In this document: piece by piece, positions 19,490 through 27,528 of the stretch
How the letters are laid out: each line of letters opens with the position of its first letter
How positions within the stretch are numbered: the first letter of the stretch is position 1
Assembly: GCF_001704635.1 (NCBI RefSeq)
Contig: NZ_MAXF01000025.1
Coordinates: forward strand, 1 to 45,917
DNA length: 45,917 bases
Reading direction: 5' to 3'
Source of the DNA: Streptomyces sparsogenes
GTDB taxonomy: Bacteria > Actinomycetota > Actinomycetes > Streptomycetales > Streptomycetaceae
The notes under the pieces: generated by a model
Seen by the model: the letters and a program-made list of their open reading frames with translations, nothing else
Databases searched by the model: none
Told to the model about the DNA's origin: nothing
Program-made: the position numbers and the translations under genes

Positions 19490-19513
19490 CGGCCCGGCCC
19501 TCACCCCGGGCCG
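19490..19513 (+). terminator. Terminator after MFS gene
   Basis: An 8-bp perfect stem (19490-19497 with 19506-19513) and an 8-nt loop, starting 5 nt after the MFS stop; no U-tract. A 14-bp direct repeat GCCTCACCCCACGC (19560-19573 and 19582-19595) follows, the second copy inside the end of the convergent response-regulator gene. Confidence 0.5.
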
Positions 19514-19584
19514 GGGAAGCGCCCCGGGCCCGCCCCTCGGCCAGCACCCTCACCCTGATGCCTCACCCCACGCGCCTCGCTGCC

Positions 19585-20229
19585 TCACCCCACGCCGAGA
19601 AAGCGCAGCACCGCCAGCACCCGCCGGTGGTCGCCGTCCGCCACCGGCAGGTCGAGCTTCACGAAGATGCTGTTGATGTGCTTGGCCACCGCCGACTCGC
19701 TGATCACCAGCCCCTCCGCGATCCCCGCGTTGGACCGCCCCTGGGCCATCGCCTCCAGGACCTCACGCTCGCGCGGGGTGAGCCGGTCGAGCGGGTCGCG
19801 GTGGCGGCGGACCAGGAGTTGGGCGACGACCTGGGGGTCGAGGGCGGTGCCGCCGGAGGCGACGCGGCGCAAAGCGGCGATGAAGTCCTCGACGTCCGCG
19901 ACCCGTTGCTTGAGCAGATAGCCGATTCCGCTGGTGTGCGCGGTCAGCAGGTCGGCGGCGTACCGCTCCTCCACGTACTGGGACAGCAGCAGCACCGCCG
20001 TGTCCGGCCACTGGCGCCGGATCAGCAGCGCGGCGTGCACGCCCTCGTCGGTGAAGCCGGGCGGCATCCGGACGTCGACGACGGCGATGTCCGGGCGGTG
20101 CTCCTCGACGGCCGCGAGCAGCCCGTCCGCGTCGTCCGTCTCCGCCGCGACCTCGAACCCCGCGGTCTGCAGGACCTTCACCAGGCCGATCCGCAGCAGG
20201 ACCGAGTCCTCGGCGATCACAGCACGCAC
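19585..20229 (-). CDS. NarL/FixJ-family response regulator
   Basis: 214 residues. Receiver domain with acidic pair AED (6-8) and phosphoacceptor Asp52 (VVDVRMPPGFTDEG); conserved Ser/Thr region LLLSQYV and Lys in GYLLKQRVAD. C-terminal LuxR-type HTH (LTPREREVLEAMAQGRSNAGIAEGLVISESAVAKHI, about 147-183). GTG 20229 is chosen because GTGGAG lies 5 nt upstream and the product then starts VRAVIAEDS as in homologues; the alternative GTG 20220 would make a GTGA overlap but trims the first strand. It overlaps the kinase gene, its cognate partner, by 13 nt. Confidence 0.94.
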   Translation of the reverse strand: MRAVIAEDSVLLRIGLVKVLQTAGFEVAAETDDADGLLAAVEEHRPDIAVVDVRMPPGFTDEGVHAALLIRRQWPDTAVLLLSQYVEERYAADLLTAHTSGIGYLLKQRVADVEDFIAALRRVASGGTALDPQVVAQLLVRRHRDPLDRLTPREREVLEAMAQGRSNAGIAEGLVISESAVAKHINSIFVKLDLPVADGDHRRVLAVLRFLGVG

Positions 20230-21407
20230 GGCAACTCCACGGTGATGACGGTCGGGCCCCCGCGGGGGCTGCTGAGGTCGAACGTCCCGTCCACGGAGCC
20301 CACGCGCCCCACGAGCCCCGTAAGGCCGCTGCCCCGGCCGGGATCGGCACCGCCGACCCCGTCGTCGGCGATGACCACCCGCAGTATCTCGCCCGTCCGT
20401 ACGACCGTGACCTCGGCCTCCGTGGCCCGCGCGTGCTTGGTGACGTTGGCCAGCGACTCGGAGACCACGAAGTAGGCGACGGCCTCGACGGTGGGCGCGG
20501 GGCGCTCGGGGAGGTCGACGCGCAGCCGCACGGGGAGCGTGGCACGGGCGGCGAGGCCGGACAGGGCGGCGTCGAGCCCGCGGTCGTCGAGGACGGCCGG
20601 GTGCAGCCCGCGCACCAGGTTGTTCAGCTCCTCGATGGCTTCCTTGGCCTCCCGGTGCGCCTCGTCGATGACCTTGCGGGCCTCTTCGGGCAGGTCGCTG
20701 AGCGTGGCCTTGGCGAGGCCCAGGTTGACCGCCATGGAGACGAGGCGCTGCTGGGCGCCGTCGTGCAGGTCGCGTTCGATGCGGCGGCGTTCGGCGTCGG
20801 CCGCGTCGACCGTGCCCGCGCGGCGCTCGGTCAGGTCCTCGACCCGGCGCTCCAGCTCCTTGGCCGGGTCGGGGCCCAGCATCGCGGTGGCGAGGCGGAC
20901 GTCGAGCCGGGCGAGGGCGCCGATGAGCCAGTACGCGACAGCCAGCAGGGCCAGGCCGAGCGCGGTGAGATACGCCTCCACCACGGTGGTCGGCAAGAAC
21001 TTCGGCCGCCCGACCAGCGGTCTCCAGAGGAACACGGTCGCGCCCTCCAGCCCCACCACGGCGAGGATCCAGGCCAGCAGCCCGCCGCAGGCGATGGCCG
21101 GCGCGGCGAGCAGGTTGTAGCGCACCTGCCACCCCCAGCGCGCCGGGCCGGGGATGTCGACACCGCGCAGGGCCGCGAAGCGGCGCCGCTGCGTCCGGGT
21201 GAACGCCGGGCTGAGGGCGGCCAGGGCACCGACCGGCAGGGCGACGTTGAGCAGGACGGCCGGCAGGGACGCGGCCTGGTCGTAGATCAGCCAGGGCACG
21301 CTCATCACCAGCAGGGCGAGGAACTGCACGGCTATGCCCGCGAGCCCGAATACCGCGTCGCGCCGCAGCCGCTCGAGCGCTGCTCGCGGCGCGGTGGGGA
21401 GTCTCAT
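20217..21407 (-). CDS. NarL-type sensor histidine kinase
   Basis: 396 residues. About five hydrophobic segments (20-170) form a membrane sensor region with little outside the bilayer. The HisKA_3 dimerisation helix carries RRIERDLHDGAQQRLV with phosphoacceptor His215; the ATPase domain has SESLANVTKHARA (N box), VIADDGVGGADPGRGSGLTGL (G1/G2). It phosphorylates the downstream overlapping response regulator. The input is unknown; kinases with multiple short TM segments often sense membrane or cell-envelope state. No obvious target gene is adjacent except the divergent small membrane protein at 21589. Confidence 0.94.
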   Translation of the reverse strand: MRLPTAPRAALERLRRDAVFGLAGIAVQFLALLVMSVPWLIYDQAASLPAVLLNVALPVGALAALSPAFTRTQRRRFAALRGVDIPGPARWGWQVRYNLLAAPAIACGGLLAWILAVVGLEGATVFLWRPLVGRPKFLPTTVVEAYLTALGLALLAVAYWLIGALARLDVRLATAMLGPDPAKELERRVEDLTERRAGTVDAADAERRRIERDLHDGAQQRLVSMAVNLGLAKATLSDLPEEARKVIDEAHREAKEAIEELNNLVRGLHPAVLDDRGLDAALSGLAARATLPVRLRVDLPERPAPTVEAVAYFVVSESLANVTKHARATEAEVTVVRTGEILRVVIADDGVGGADPGRGSGLTGLVGRVGSVDGTFDLSSPRGGPTVITVELPCVL

Positions 21408-21588
21408 GCGGCGACCTTAAACCGCAGCTCGGGACGCGTCGTTCACGCCCGTACCCGGATCGGGGGTGCACCTAGTGCCACCCCCGTTCGGCAACCCGCG
21501 TTACCGACAGGGGCGGTCGCGCCGAGGAGGCTGGTGGACGTGCCCGGGGAGCAGCCGCACCCCGCCGGGCCGGAAGGAGAACAGCTCG

Positions 21589-22071
21589 ATGACCGCCCTG
21601 TACGCCCCCGCCTCGACGGCCCCCGCGCCCCCGGCCCGTGCCGCTCGCGCGGACCGCGTCACGCCCCGCCGCCGGGGCCGGCTCGGCCGCCGTTTCCGGG
21701 TGGAGTGGGTGCTGCTGGGCAGCGGAGCGGCGCTGCTCCCCTGGCTCGTCGTCCTGGCGACGACGCTGCCGCCCACGGCGCGGGTGGGCCACTGGAACGC
21801 GGCGTGGGCGGGCCTGGACGCGCTGGAGGCGCTCGGGCTGCTGGCCACCGGCCTGCTGCGGCGCCGGGGCGACGGCCGCCACCGCCTCACCGCGGCGGCG
21901 ACCTGCGCGCTGCTGGTGGTGGACGCGTGGTTCGACACCGTGACGGCGGCCCCGGGAGCCGAGCTGTGCGCGGCCCTGGCCATGGCGGTGTGCGCGGAGC
22001 TGCCGCTGGCGGCGGTGTGCGCGGCGCTGGCCCTGAGGAAGGCCCCCGGCGCGGACCTCGGGCGACGGTGA
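21589..22071 (+). CDS. Four-TM membrane protein, unknown function
   Basis: 160 residues starting at ATG 21589 with GGAAGGAGA upstream. A basic, Ala/Pro-rich N-terminus (about 1-37) is followed by four hydrophobic segments (WVLLGSGAALLPWLVVLA; LDALEALGLLATGLL; TAAATCALLVVDAWFD; LCAALAMAVCAELPLAAVCAALAL). This resembles small actinobacterial integral membrane proteins of unknown role. It is divergent from the two-component operon and could be its target (inference from position only). Its last codons lie in a 16-bp tandem repeat that continues into the next intergenic region. Confidence 0.75.
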   Translation: MTALYAPASTAPAPPARAARADRVTPRRRGRLGRRFRVEWVLLGSGAALLPWLVVLATTLPPTARVGHWNAAWAGLDALEALGLLATGLLRRRGDGRHRLTAAATCALLVVDAWFDTVTAAPGAELCAALAMAVCAELPLAAVCAALALRKAPGADLGRR

Positions 22072-22125
22072 CCTCGCGTGACGGTCACCTCGCGTGACGG
22101 TGACCTCGGGCGACGGTGGCCTCAG
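22062..22125. repeat. Four tandem 16-bp repeats between convergent genes
   Basis: Units at 22062-22077, 22078-22093, 22094-22109 and 22110-22125 follow the pattern G(C/T)GACGGTGACCTCGC with few changes. They span the end of the membrane protein gene and the stop of the convergent gene at 22122. GGTCAC (22084-22089) and GTGACC (22099-22104) could pair, so the array may act as a terminator. Confidence 0.75.
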
Positions 22126-22424
22126 GTCCGGGAGGTGGCCCACCACAGGACGACCGCCGCGATCAGGAAGCAGATCGTCATCGTCCACATCACCTGCCGC
22201 CGCGCCCGCGCGTCGGCCGTCATGGTCGGGCTGCCGACCGCGCCGTGGGCCTGGGCGAGGTGATCGAGGCCCTTGTGCCGGGCGCCGCCGTAGGTGATCT
22301 GCTCCTCCCAGTCGCAGTGCAGACACTCGAGCATCCGCCGCTGCCGCGCGCCGTATCCGTAGCTCACCTCGAAGACGGTGCCGTCCTCCCGGGTGGCGGT
22401 GATGTGATGCGTCACACCTCGCAT
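22122..22424 (-). CDS. Small protein with C2H2-like site and C-terminal TM
   Basis: 100 residues from ATG 22424 (GGAG close upstream; a longer in-frame extension has no support). The centre holds LECLHCDWEEQITYGGARHKGLDHLAQAH, with CxxC and two or three spaced His residues that could bind zinc, and the C-terminus is one TM helix (MWTMTICFLIAAVVLWW) ending in ATSRT. It is probably a membrane-tethered small metal-binding protein conserved in Streptomyces next to glyS. Transcribed in the same direction as glyS, beyond that gene's terminator. Confidence 0.7.
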   Translation of the reverse strand: MRGVTHHITATREDGTVFEVSYGYGARQRRMLECLHCDWEEQITYGGARHKGLDHLAQAHGAVGSPTMTADARARRQVMWTMTICFLIAAVVLWWATSRT

Positions 22425-22505
22425 GTCTCCAGAACCCCCGTTCCCGCAGAACCACGGCGAACAGCCGCGGAAAAGAGCCACAGAAAGAAAAGAGCCACAG
22501 AAGGT

Positions 22506-22553
22506 GACGGGCCCTGGCGCCGCGGCAGTCTACCCGCGGCGCCAGGGCCCGTC
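22506..22553 (-). terminator. Very strong terminator hairpin after glyS
   Basis: A 20-bp perfect stem (22506-22525 with 22534-22553) and an 8-nt loop, beginning 30 nt after the glyS stop. On the minus strand it is followed by ACCTTCTGTGGCTCTTTTCTTTC, whose second half is rich in T. Confidence 0.85.
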
Positions 22554-22583
22554 CCGGCCTGATCGCCTGACGACCCGCCCTGA

Positions 22584-23966
22584 TCAGCAGCCGATCAGTC
22601 GGCCGCCCAGGTAGGACTGGATCTGGTCGAGGGAGACCCGCTCCTGCTTCATCGTGTCGCGCTCGCGCACGGTCACCGCGTTGTCGTCGAGGGTGTCGAA
22701 GTCGACGGTGACGCAGAAGGGCGTGCCGATCTCGTCCTGGCGGCGGTAGCGGCGGCCGATCGCGCCCGCGTCGTCGAACTCGATGTTCCAGTTCTTGCGC
22801 AGGTCAGCCGCGAGCCCCTTGGCCTTCGGGGAGAGCTGCGGGTTGCGGGACAGCGGCAGCACGGCGACCTTGACCGGCGCGAGGCGCGAGTCGAGCCGCA
22901 GCACGGTGCGCTTCTCCATCTTGCCCTTGGCGTTGGGCGCCTCGTCCTCGACGTACGCGTCGAGGAGGAAGGCCAGCATCGCGCGGCCCACGCCGGCCGC
23001 CGGCTCGATGACGTACGGCGTCCAGCGCTCGCCGGCCTCCTGGTCGAAGTACGACAGGTCCTGGCCGGAGGCCTGGGAGTGGGCCTTCAGGTCGTAGTCG
23101 GTGCGGTTGGCCACGCCCTCCAGCTCGCCCCACTCCGAGCCGCCGAAGTTGAAGCGGTACTCGATGTCGGCGGTGCGCTTGGAGTAGTGGGAGAGCTTCT
23201 CCTTGGCGTGCTCGTACCAGCGGATGTTGGCCTCCTGGAGGCCGAGGTCGCGGTACCAGTTCCAGCGCTGCTCCATCCAGTACTCGTGCCAGGTCTCGTC
23301 CTCGCCCGGCTTGACGAAGAACTCCATCTCCATCTGCTCGAACTCACGGGTGCGGAAGATGAAGTTGCCCGGCGTGATCTCGTTGCGGAAGGACTTGCCG
23401 ATCTGGGCGATGCCGAAGGGCGGCTTGCGGCGCGAGGTCTGCTGGACGGCCAGGAAGTTGGTGAAGATGCCCTGGGCGGTCTCGGGGCGCAGGTAGGCGA
23501 CCGAGCCGGAGTCCTGGGTCGGGCCGAGGTGGGTGGAGAGCAGGCCGGAGAACTGCTTGGGCTCGGTGAAGCTGCCCTTGGTGCCGCAGTGCGGGCAGTT
23601 GAGGTCCGCCAGGCCGTTCTCGGGCAGCCGGCCGTGCTTGGCCTCGTACGCCTCCTCCAGGTGGTCCGCGCGGAACCGCTTGTGGCAGGAGGTGCACTCG
23701 GTCAGCGGGTCGGTGAAGGTGGCGACGTGGCCGGACGCCTCCCAGACCTCGCGGGCGAGGATCACCGACGAGTCGAGACCGACCACGTCGTCGCGCGAGG
23801 TGACCATCGAACGCCACCACTGGCGCTTGATGTTCTCCTTCAGCTCAACGCCGAGCGGTCCGTAGTCCCAGGCGGCCCGCTGCCCGCCGTAGATCTCGCT
23901 GGACGGGTAGACGAAGCCACGGCGCTTGCTCAGGCTGACGATTGTGTCGATCTTGTCGGCGGCCAC
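22584..23966 (-). CDS. glyS: Glycyl-tRNA synthetase (alpha2 type)
   Basis: 460 residues, class II synthetase that charges tRNA-Gly. GTG 23966 ([28 protein letters not shown]) is chosen because it matches the usual actinobacterial N-terminus and has GAAGAGAG upstream. Motif 1 region [20 protein letters not shown], a zinc-binding region with [12 protein letters not shown] and CPHCGTKG, motif 2 [28 protein letters not shown], motif 3 [14 protein letters not shown], and a C-terminal anticodon-binding domain ([10 protein letters not shown]...[10 protein letters not shown]) are complete. Ends in a strong terminator; divergent from the zinc importer operon. Confidence 0.97.
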   Translation of the reverse strand: MAADKIDTIVSLSKRRGFVYPSSEIYGGQRAAWDYGPLGVELKENIKRQWWRSMVTSRDDVVGLDSSVILAREVWEASGHVATFTDPLTECTSCHKRFRADHLEEAYEAKHGRLPENGLADLNCPHCGTKGSFTEPKQFSGLLSTHLGPTQDSGSVAYLRPETAQGIFTNFLAVQQTSRRKPPFGIAQIGKSFRNEITPGNFIFRTREFEQMEMEFFVKPGEDETWHEYWMEQRWNWYRDLGLQEANIRWYEHAKEKLSHYSKRTADIEYRFNFGGSEWGELEGVANRTDYDLKAHSQASGQDLSYFDQEAGERWTPYVIEPAAGVGRAMLAFLLDAYVEDEAPNAKGKMEKRTVLRLDSRLAPVKVAVLPLSRNPQLSPKAKGLAADLRKNWNIEFDDAGAIGRRYRRQDEIGTPFCVTVDFDTLDDNAVTVRERDTMKQERVSLDQIQSYLGGRLIGC

Positions 23967-24095
23967 GGTGCTCTCTTCATTGATGACGGCTGATGACGAC
24001 GGATGGATGGACGACAAAGCGAATGCTTCAGGTTACCGGCGGCGGCACCCCTCGGATCAAATCGGTAAGCGAAGCGATCAGGAATCAGATCGTTG

Positions 24096-24133
24096 TTGAC
24101 AATCGTTTCCAACTTTGTTGAAAATGAGAGTCA
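24096..24133 (+). promoter_or_regulatory. znuA promoter with two Zur-like boxes
   Basis: TTGACA (24096-24101), a 17-18 nt spacer and a -10 of TGAAAAT (24119-24125) place the transcription start near 24133, the ATG of znuA. Two 15-mers of Zur-box form (7-1-7), TGACAATCGTTTCCA (24097-24111) and TGAAAATGAGAGTCA (24119-24133), cover -35 and -10, so bound Zur would block RNA polymerase. The half-sites are imperfect. Confidence 0.65.
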
Positions 24134-25095
24134 TGAACATACGCCGCTCCACCCTTCCGGCCGCTGTCGCCGGCGCCGCCGTCCTCGGCCTCGCCGCGAC
24201 GCTCACAGCCTGCTCCGCCAACGAGACGGACGGCCGTACGGACGGCAAACTCGATGTGGTGGCGTCGTTCTACCCCATGCAGTTCCTCGCCGAGCGGATC
24301 GGCGGCGGACACGTCCATGTGTCCAGTTTGACCAAGCCCGGCACGGAACCGCACGACCTGGACATCAGCGCCCGGCAGACCGCGCGGCTCAGCGAGGCCG
24401 GCCTGGTCGTCTATCTCAAGGGGCTCCAGCCGGCCGTCGACCAGGCCGTCACCCAGGCGGAGCCGAAGCACGTGGCCGACGCGGCCTCGTTCACCACCCT
24501 GGAGGACCACGGTACCGACGTGGAGGGCGACGAGCACGGGCACGACGAGCACGCCCACTCCGGCGAGGACGCCGGCGCCGACCCGCACATCTGGCTGGAT
24601 CCGGTCCGTTACGCCCAGGTCGCCGAGGGTGTCGGCAAGGCGCTGCGGGAGGCCGACCCCGACCACGCCGCCGCCTACAAGAAGAACACCGCCGCGCTCG
24701 TCAAGCAGCTCCGCGCGCTGGACGACGAGTTCAAGACGGGTCTGAAGAACCGCACCTCGGACACCTTCGTCACCACCCACGCCGCCTTCGGCTACCTCGC
24801 CGAGCGCTACGGTCTGCACCAGGAGGCCATCTCCGGGCTCGACCCGGAGTCCGAGCCGAGCCCTGCCAGGATCAGGGAGCTGCACTCGGTCGCGAAGAAG
24901 GAGAAGGTGAGCACCATCTTCTTCGAGACACTGGTGAGCGACAAGACCGCCAAGACGCTGGCGGGCGATCTGCACCTGCGCACGGATGTGCTCGACCCGA
25001 TCGAGGGCATCGGCAAGAAGTCCAAGGGCGACGACTACCTCGAGGTCATGCGGGCGAACCTCGCGGCGCTCGAAAAGGCCCTGGGTGCCAGATGA
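24133..25095 (+). CDS. znuA: Zinc ABC transporter substrate-binding lipoprotein
   Basis: 320 residues. Signal peptide MNIRRSTLPAAVAGAAVLGLAATLTAC with lipobox LTAC, so it is an extracytoplasmic lipoprotein. Cluster 9 metal-binding features: FYPMQFLAERIGG, GTEPHDLDISARQ, an acidic His-rich loop (GDEHGHDEHAHSGED), ADPHIWLDPV, TTHAAFGYLAERYG and ETLVSDKTAKTLA. The His-rich loop points to zinc rather than manganese. ATG 24133 is preferred over 24124/24115 because the -10 box overlaps those codons and a leaderless start at 24133 fits. First gene of znuA-znuC-znuB, repressed by Zur from the boxes over its promoter. Confidence 0.94.
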   Translation: MNIRRSTLPAAVAGAAVLGLAATLTACSANETDGRTDGKLDVVASFYPMQFLAERIGGGHVHVSSLTKPGTEPHDLDISARQTARLSEAGLVVYLKGLQPAVDQAVTQAEPKHVADAASFTTLEDHGTDVEGDEHGHDEHAHSGEDAGADPHIWLDPVRYAQVAEGVGKALREADPDHAAAYKKNTAALVKQLRALDDEFKTGLKNRTSDTFVTTHAAFGYLAERYGLHQEAISGLDPESEPSPARIRELHSVAKKEKVSTIFFETLVSDKTAKTLAGDLHLRTDVLDPIEGIGKKSKGDDYLEVMRANLAALEKALGAR

Positions 25096-25169
25096 CGCCT
25101 GCCCGCGGCCTCGGCCGTGACCGCGACCGCGACCGGGCCAGCAGCTCGATCAGCTACGGAGGAAGCCGC

Positions 25170-26069
25170 ATGAGGCCGGAACCCGACATATCCGCCGGCG
25201 CCGCCCCGAGCACCGAGGCCCGCGCCGACGACACCCCCGGGAAAACCTCCGCCGAGACCCCTGCCCAAACTTCCGCCGAGGCCCCTGCCCGGGCCTCCGC
25301 CGAGGCCCCGCCGGTGATCTCCCTGCGCGGGGCCACCGCCTCGCTCGGCGGCCGCCCCGTGCTGCGCGGCGTGGACCTGACCGTACGGCGCGGCGAGGTC
25401 GTCGCGCTGCTGGGCGCCAACGGCTCGGGCAAGTCCACGGCGGTGCGCTCCGTCGTCGGCCAGGTGCCGCTGTCCGGCGGCGAGCTGCGGCTGTTCGACA
25501 CCCCCAGCCGCCGCTTCCGCGACTGGGCCCGCGTCGGCTACGTACCGCAGCGCACCACCGCCGCCAGCGGCGTCCCCGCGACCGTCCGCGAGGTGGTCTC
25601 CGCCGGGCGGCTGGCCCGCAGACGGCTGGCTCCGCCGCGCGCGGCCGACCGGGCGGCGGTGCGGCGGGCGCTGGAGCTGGTCGGGATGGCCGACCGCGCC
25701 AAGGACCCGGTGGGCGCCCTGTCCGGCGGCCAGCACCAGCGGGTGCTGATCGCCCGGGCGCTGGCCGGCGAGCCCGAGCTGCTGATCATGGACGAGCCGA
25801 TGGCCGGGGTGGACCTGGCCAGCCAGGAGATCCTCGCCGACACGCTGCGCGAGCAGGTCGCCCGGGGCGCCACCGTGCTGCTGGTCCTCCACGAGCTGGG
25901 CCCGCTGGAGCCGCTGATCGACCGCGCGGTGGTGCTGCGCGACGGCTGCGTGGTCCACGACGGCCCGCCGCCCAAGGCCGTCGGCCAGCACGCCCTGCCC
26001 GGCCACGACCACGTACACCCGCACGCGGCACACGACGCCGAACCGATCCGGACGGGACTGCTGACCTGA
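25170..26069 (+). CDS. znuC: Zinc ABC transporter ATP-binding protein
   Basis: 299 residues from ATG 25170 (GGAGGAAG upstream). Walker A GANGSGKS (82-89), Q-loop YVPQR, signature LSGGQHQR, Walker B LLIMDEPM and H-loop LVLHELG are intact. Unusual additions are a 47-residue N-terminal tail of Thr/Ala/Pro/Glu repeats (SAETPAQTSAEAPARASAEA) and a His-rich C-terminal tail (GQHALPGHDHVHPHAAHD) that could sense or buffer zinc in the cytoplasm. It lies 74 nt after znuA and its stop is 1 nt from the permease ATG, so the three form one operon. Confidence 0.95.
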   Translation: MRPEPDISAGAAPSTEARADDTPGKTSAETPAQTSAEAPARASAEAPPVISLRGATASLGGRPVLRGVDLTVRRGEVVALLGANGSGKSTAVRSVVGQVPLSGGELRLFDTPSRRFRDWARVGYVPQRTTAASGVPATVREVVSAGRLARRRLAPPRAADRAAVRRALELVGMADRAKDPVGALSGGQHQRVLIARALAGEPELLIMDEPMAGVDLASQEILADTLREQVARGATVLLVLHELGPLEPLIDRAVVLRDGCVVHDGPPPKAVGQHALPGHDHVHPHAAHDAEPIRTGLLT

Positions 26070-26070
26070 C

Positions 26071-27003
26071 ATGCTGGAGATCCTCGACTACGCGTTCATG
26101 CAGCGGGCCCTGATCGCCGCCGCCCTGGTCGGCATCACCGCCCCCGCCGTCGGCATCTACCTCGTCCAGCGCCGCCAGGCGATCATGGGCGACGGCATCG
26201 GCCACGTCGCGCTCACCGGTGTCGCGCTCGGCTTCCTGACCGGCGCGAACCCGGTGTGGACGGCCGTCGCGGTCTCCGCCCTCGGCGCGATCCTCATGGA
26301 GCTGATCCGCTGGTACGGCAAGACGCGCGGCGACCTGGCCCTCGCGATGCTCTTCTACGGCGGCATGGCCGGCGGCGTGCTGCTGATCAACCTCTCGCCG
26401 ACCGGCTCCAACGCCAACCTCACCACGTACCTCTTCGGCTCGATCACCACCGTCTCGCGCGAGGACGTCACCGCGATCACCTGCCTGGCCGCCTTCGTGG
26501 TGCTGATCACCCTCGGGCTGCGCCGCCAGCTGTTCGCGGTCTGCCAGGACGAGGAGTTCGCGCGCGTGACCGGCCTGCCGGTGCGCACCCTCAACCTGCT
26601 GCTGGCCGTCACCGCCGCCGTCACCGTCACCGTCGCCATGCGCGTCGTCGGCCTGCTGCTGGTCAGCGCCCTGATGGTGGTCCCGGTCGCGGCCGCCCAG
26701 CAGGCCACGCGCGGCTTCGCGATGACCCTGGCCCTCGCCGTCGCCATCGGCGTCGTGGTGACGCTCTCCGGCACGGTCTTCTCCTTCTACGAGGACGTCC
26801 CGCCCGGCGCCAGCATCGTCGTCCTGGCCATCGCCGTCTTCGCCGCGACCACCGCCCTCGCGGCGCCACTCGCGCGAAGGCGCGCCCGCAGGGCCGCCGC
26901 CGAGGCCGAGGAGCCCTGCGCCCTTCCGCTCCCCGGCGCCCGCGCGGCCGCACCGGCCCCGGGTGCCACTGGGGCGGGTGGGCCGGACGATGTCCTGGTC
27001 TAG
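26071..27003 (+). CDS. znuB: Zinc ABC transporter permease
   Basis: 310 residues with about eight or nine TM helices, typical of ABC-3 family permeases. N-terminal MLEILDYAFMQRALIAAALVGITAPAVGIYLVQRRQAIMGDGIGHVALTGVALG is the family signature; GDLALAMLFYGGMAGGVLL and MRVVGLLLVSALMVVPVAAAQQ follow. The C-terminal 50 residues are a basic then Pro/Ala-rich tail. ATG 26071 is 1 nt after the znuC stop, indicating translational coupling. Supplies the membrane channel of ZnuABC. The zur gene follows 92 nt downstream with its own ribosome binding site and possibly its own promoter. Confidence 0.95.
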   Translation: MLEILDYAFMQRALIAAALVGITAPAVGIYLVQRRQAIMGDGIGHVALTGVALGFLTGANPVWTAVAVSALGAILMELIRWYGKTRGDLALAMLFYGGMAGGVLLINLSPTGSNANLTTYLFGSITTVSREDVTAITCLAAFVVLITLGLRRQLFAVCQDEEFARVTGLPVRTLNLLLAVTAAVTVTVAMRVVGLLLVSALMVVPVAAAQQATRGFAMTLALAVAIGVVVTLSGTVFSFYEDVPPGASIVVLAIAVFAATTALAAPLARRRARRAAAEAEEPCALPLPGARAAAPAPGATGAGGPDDVLV

Positions 27004-27095
27004 CCCGCCCGGTCGGCTTTCCCTGGCACAATGGCCAGGCGAACGCGCGACGTACGGGCAGGCGACGAGCAGGCGATGTTGAGGAGGCAACTGTG

Positions 27096-27515
27096 GTGAC
27101 CGCGGGTCCCCCAGTACGCGGCCGGGCCACCAGGCAGCGCGCGGCGGTAGCGGCGGCGCTGGACGAGGTGGACGAGTTCCGCAGTGCGCAGGAGCTCCAC
27201 GACATGCTCAAGCACCGCGGCGACTCCGTCGGCCTGACCACGGTCTACCGCACGCTCCAGTCCCTCGCCGACGCGGGCGAGGTCGACGTCCTGCGCACCA
27301 CCGACGGCGAGGCCGTCTACCGCCGCTGCAGCAGCGGTGAGCACCACCACCACCTGGTCTGCCGCTCCTGCGGCAAGGCGGTCGAGGTGGAGGGCCCGGC
27401 CGTGGAGAAGTGGGCCGACGCGATCGCCGCGGAGCACGGCTTCGTGGACGTCGCCCACACGATCGAGATCTTCGGCACCTGCGGCGACTGCGCGGCGGCG
27501 GCGCGCGAGGCGTAG
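27096..27515 (+). CDS. zur: Zinc uptake regulator (Fur family)
   Basis: 139 residues from GTG 27096 (VTAGPPVRGRATRQRAAVA); GAGGAGG at 27081-27087 would also serve GTG 27093. Winged-helix DNA-binding domain RSAQELHDMLKHRGDSVGLTTVYRTLQSLADAGEV, regulatory-site ligands in SSGEHHHHLVCRSCGK, and a structural Zn(Cys)4 site formed by CRSC and CGDC near the C-terminus. With zinc bound it represses zinc uptake and zinc-free ribosomal protein genes in Streptomyces; the znuA promoter here is an evident target. It stops 13 nt before the convergent response-regulator gene. Confidence 0.95.
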   Translation: MTAGPPVRGRATRQRAAVAAALDEVDEFRSAQELHDMLKHRGDSVGLTTVYRTLQSLADAGEVDVLRTTDGEAVYRRCSSGEHHHHLVCRSCGKAVEVEGPAVEKWADAIAAEHGFVDVAHTIEIFGTCGDCAAAAREA

Positions 27516-27528
27516 CGCCCGGGCAGGC

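Noticed and set aside
24093..25169. N-terminal extension of znuC across the whole znuA gene
   Set aside because: Open by chance in GC-rich DNA; conserved sequence and Shine-Dalgarno begin at 25170.
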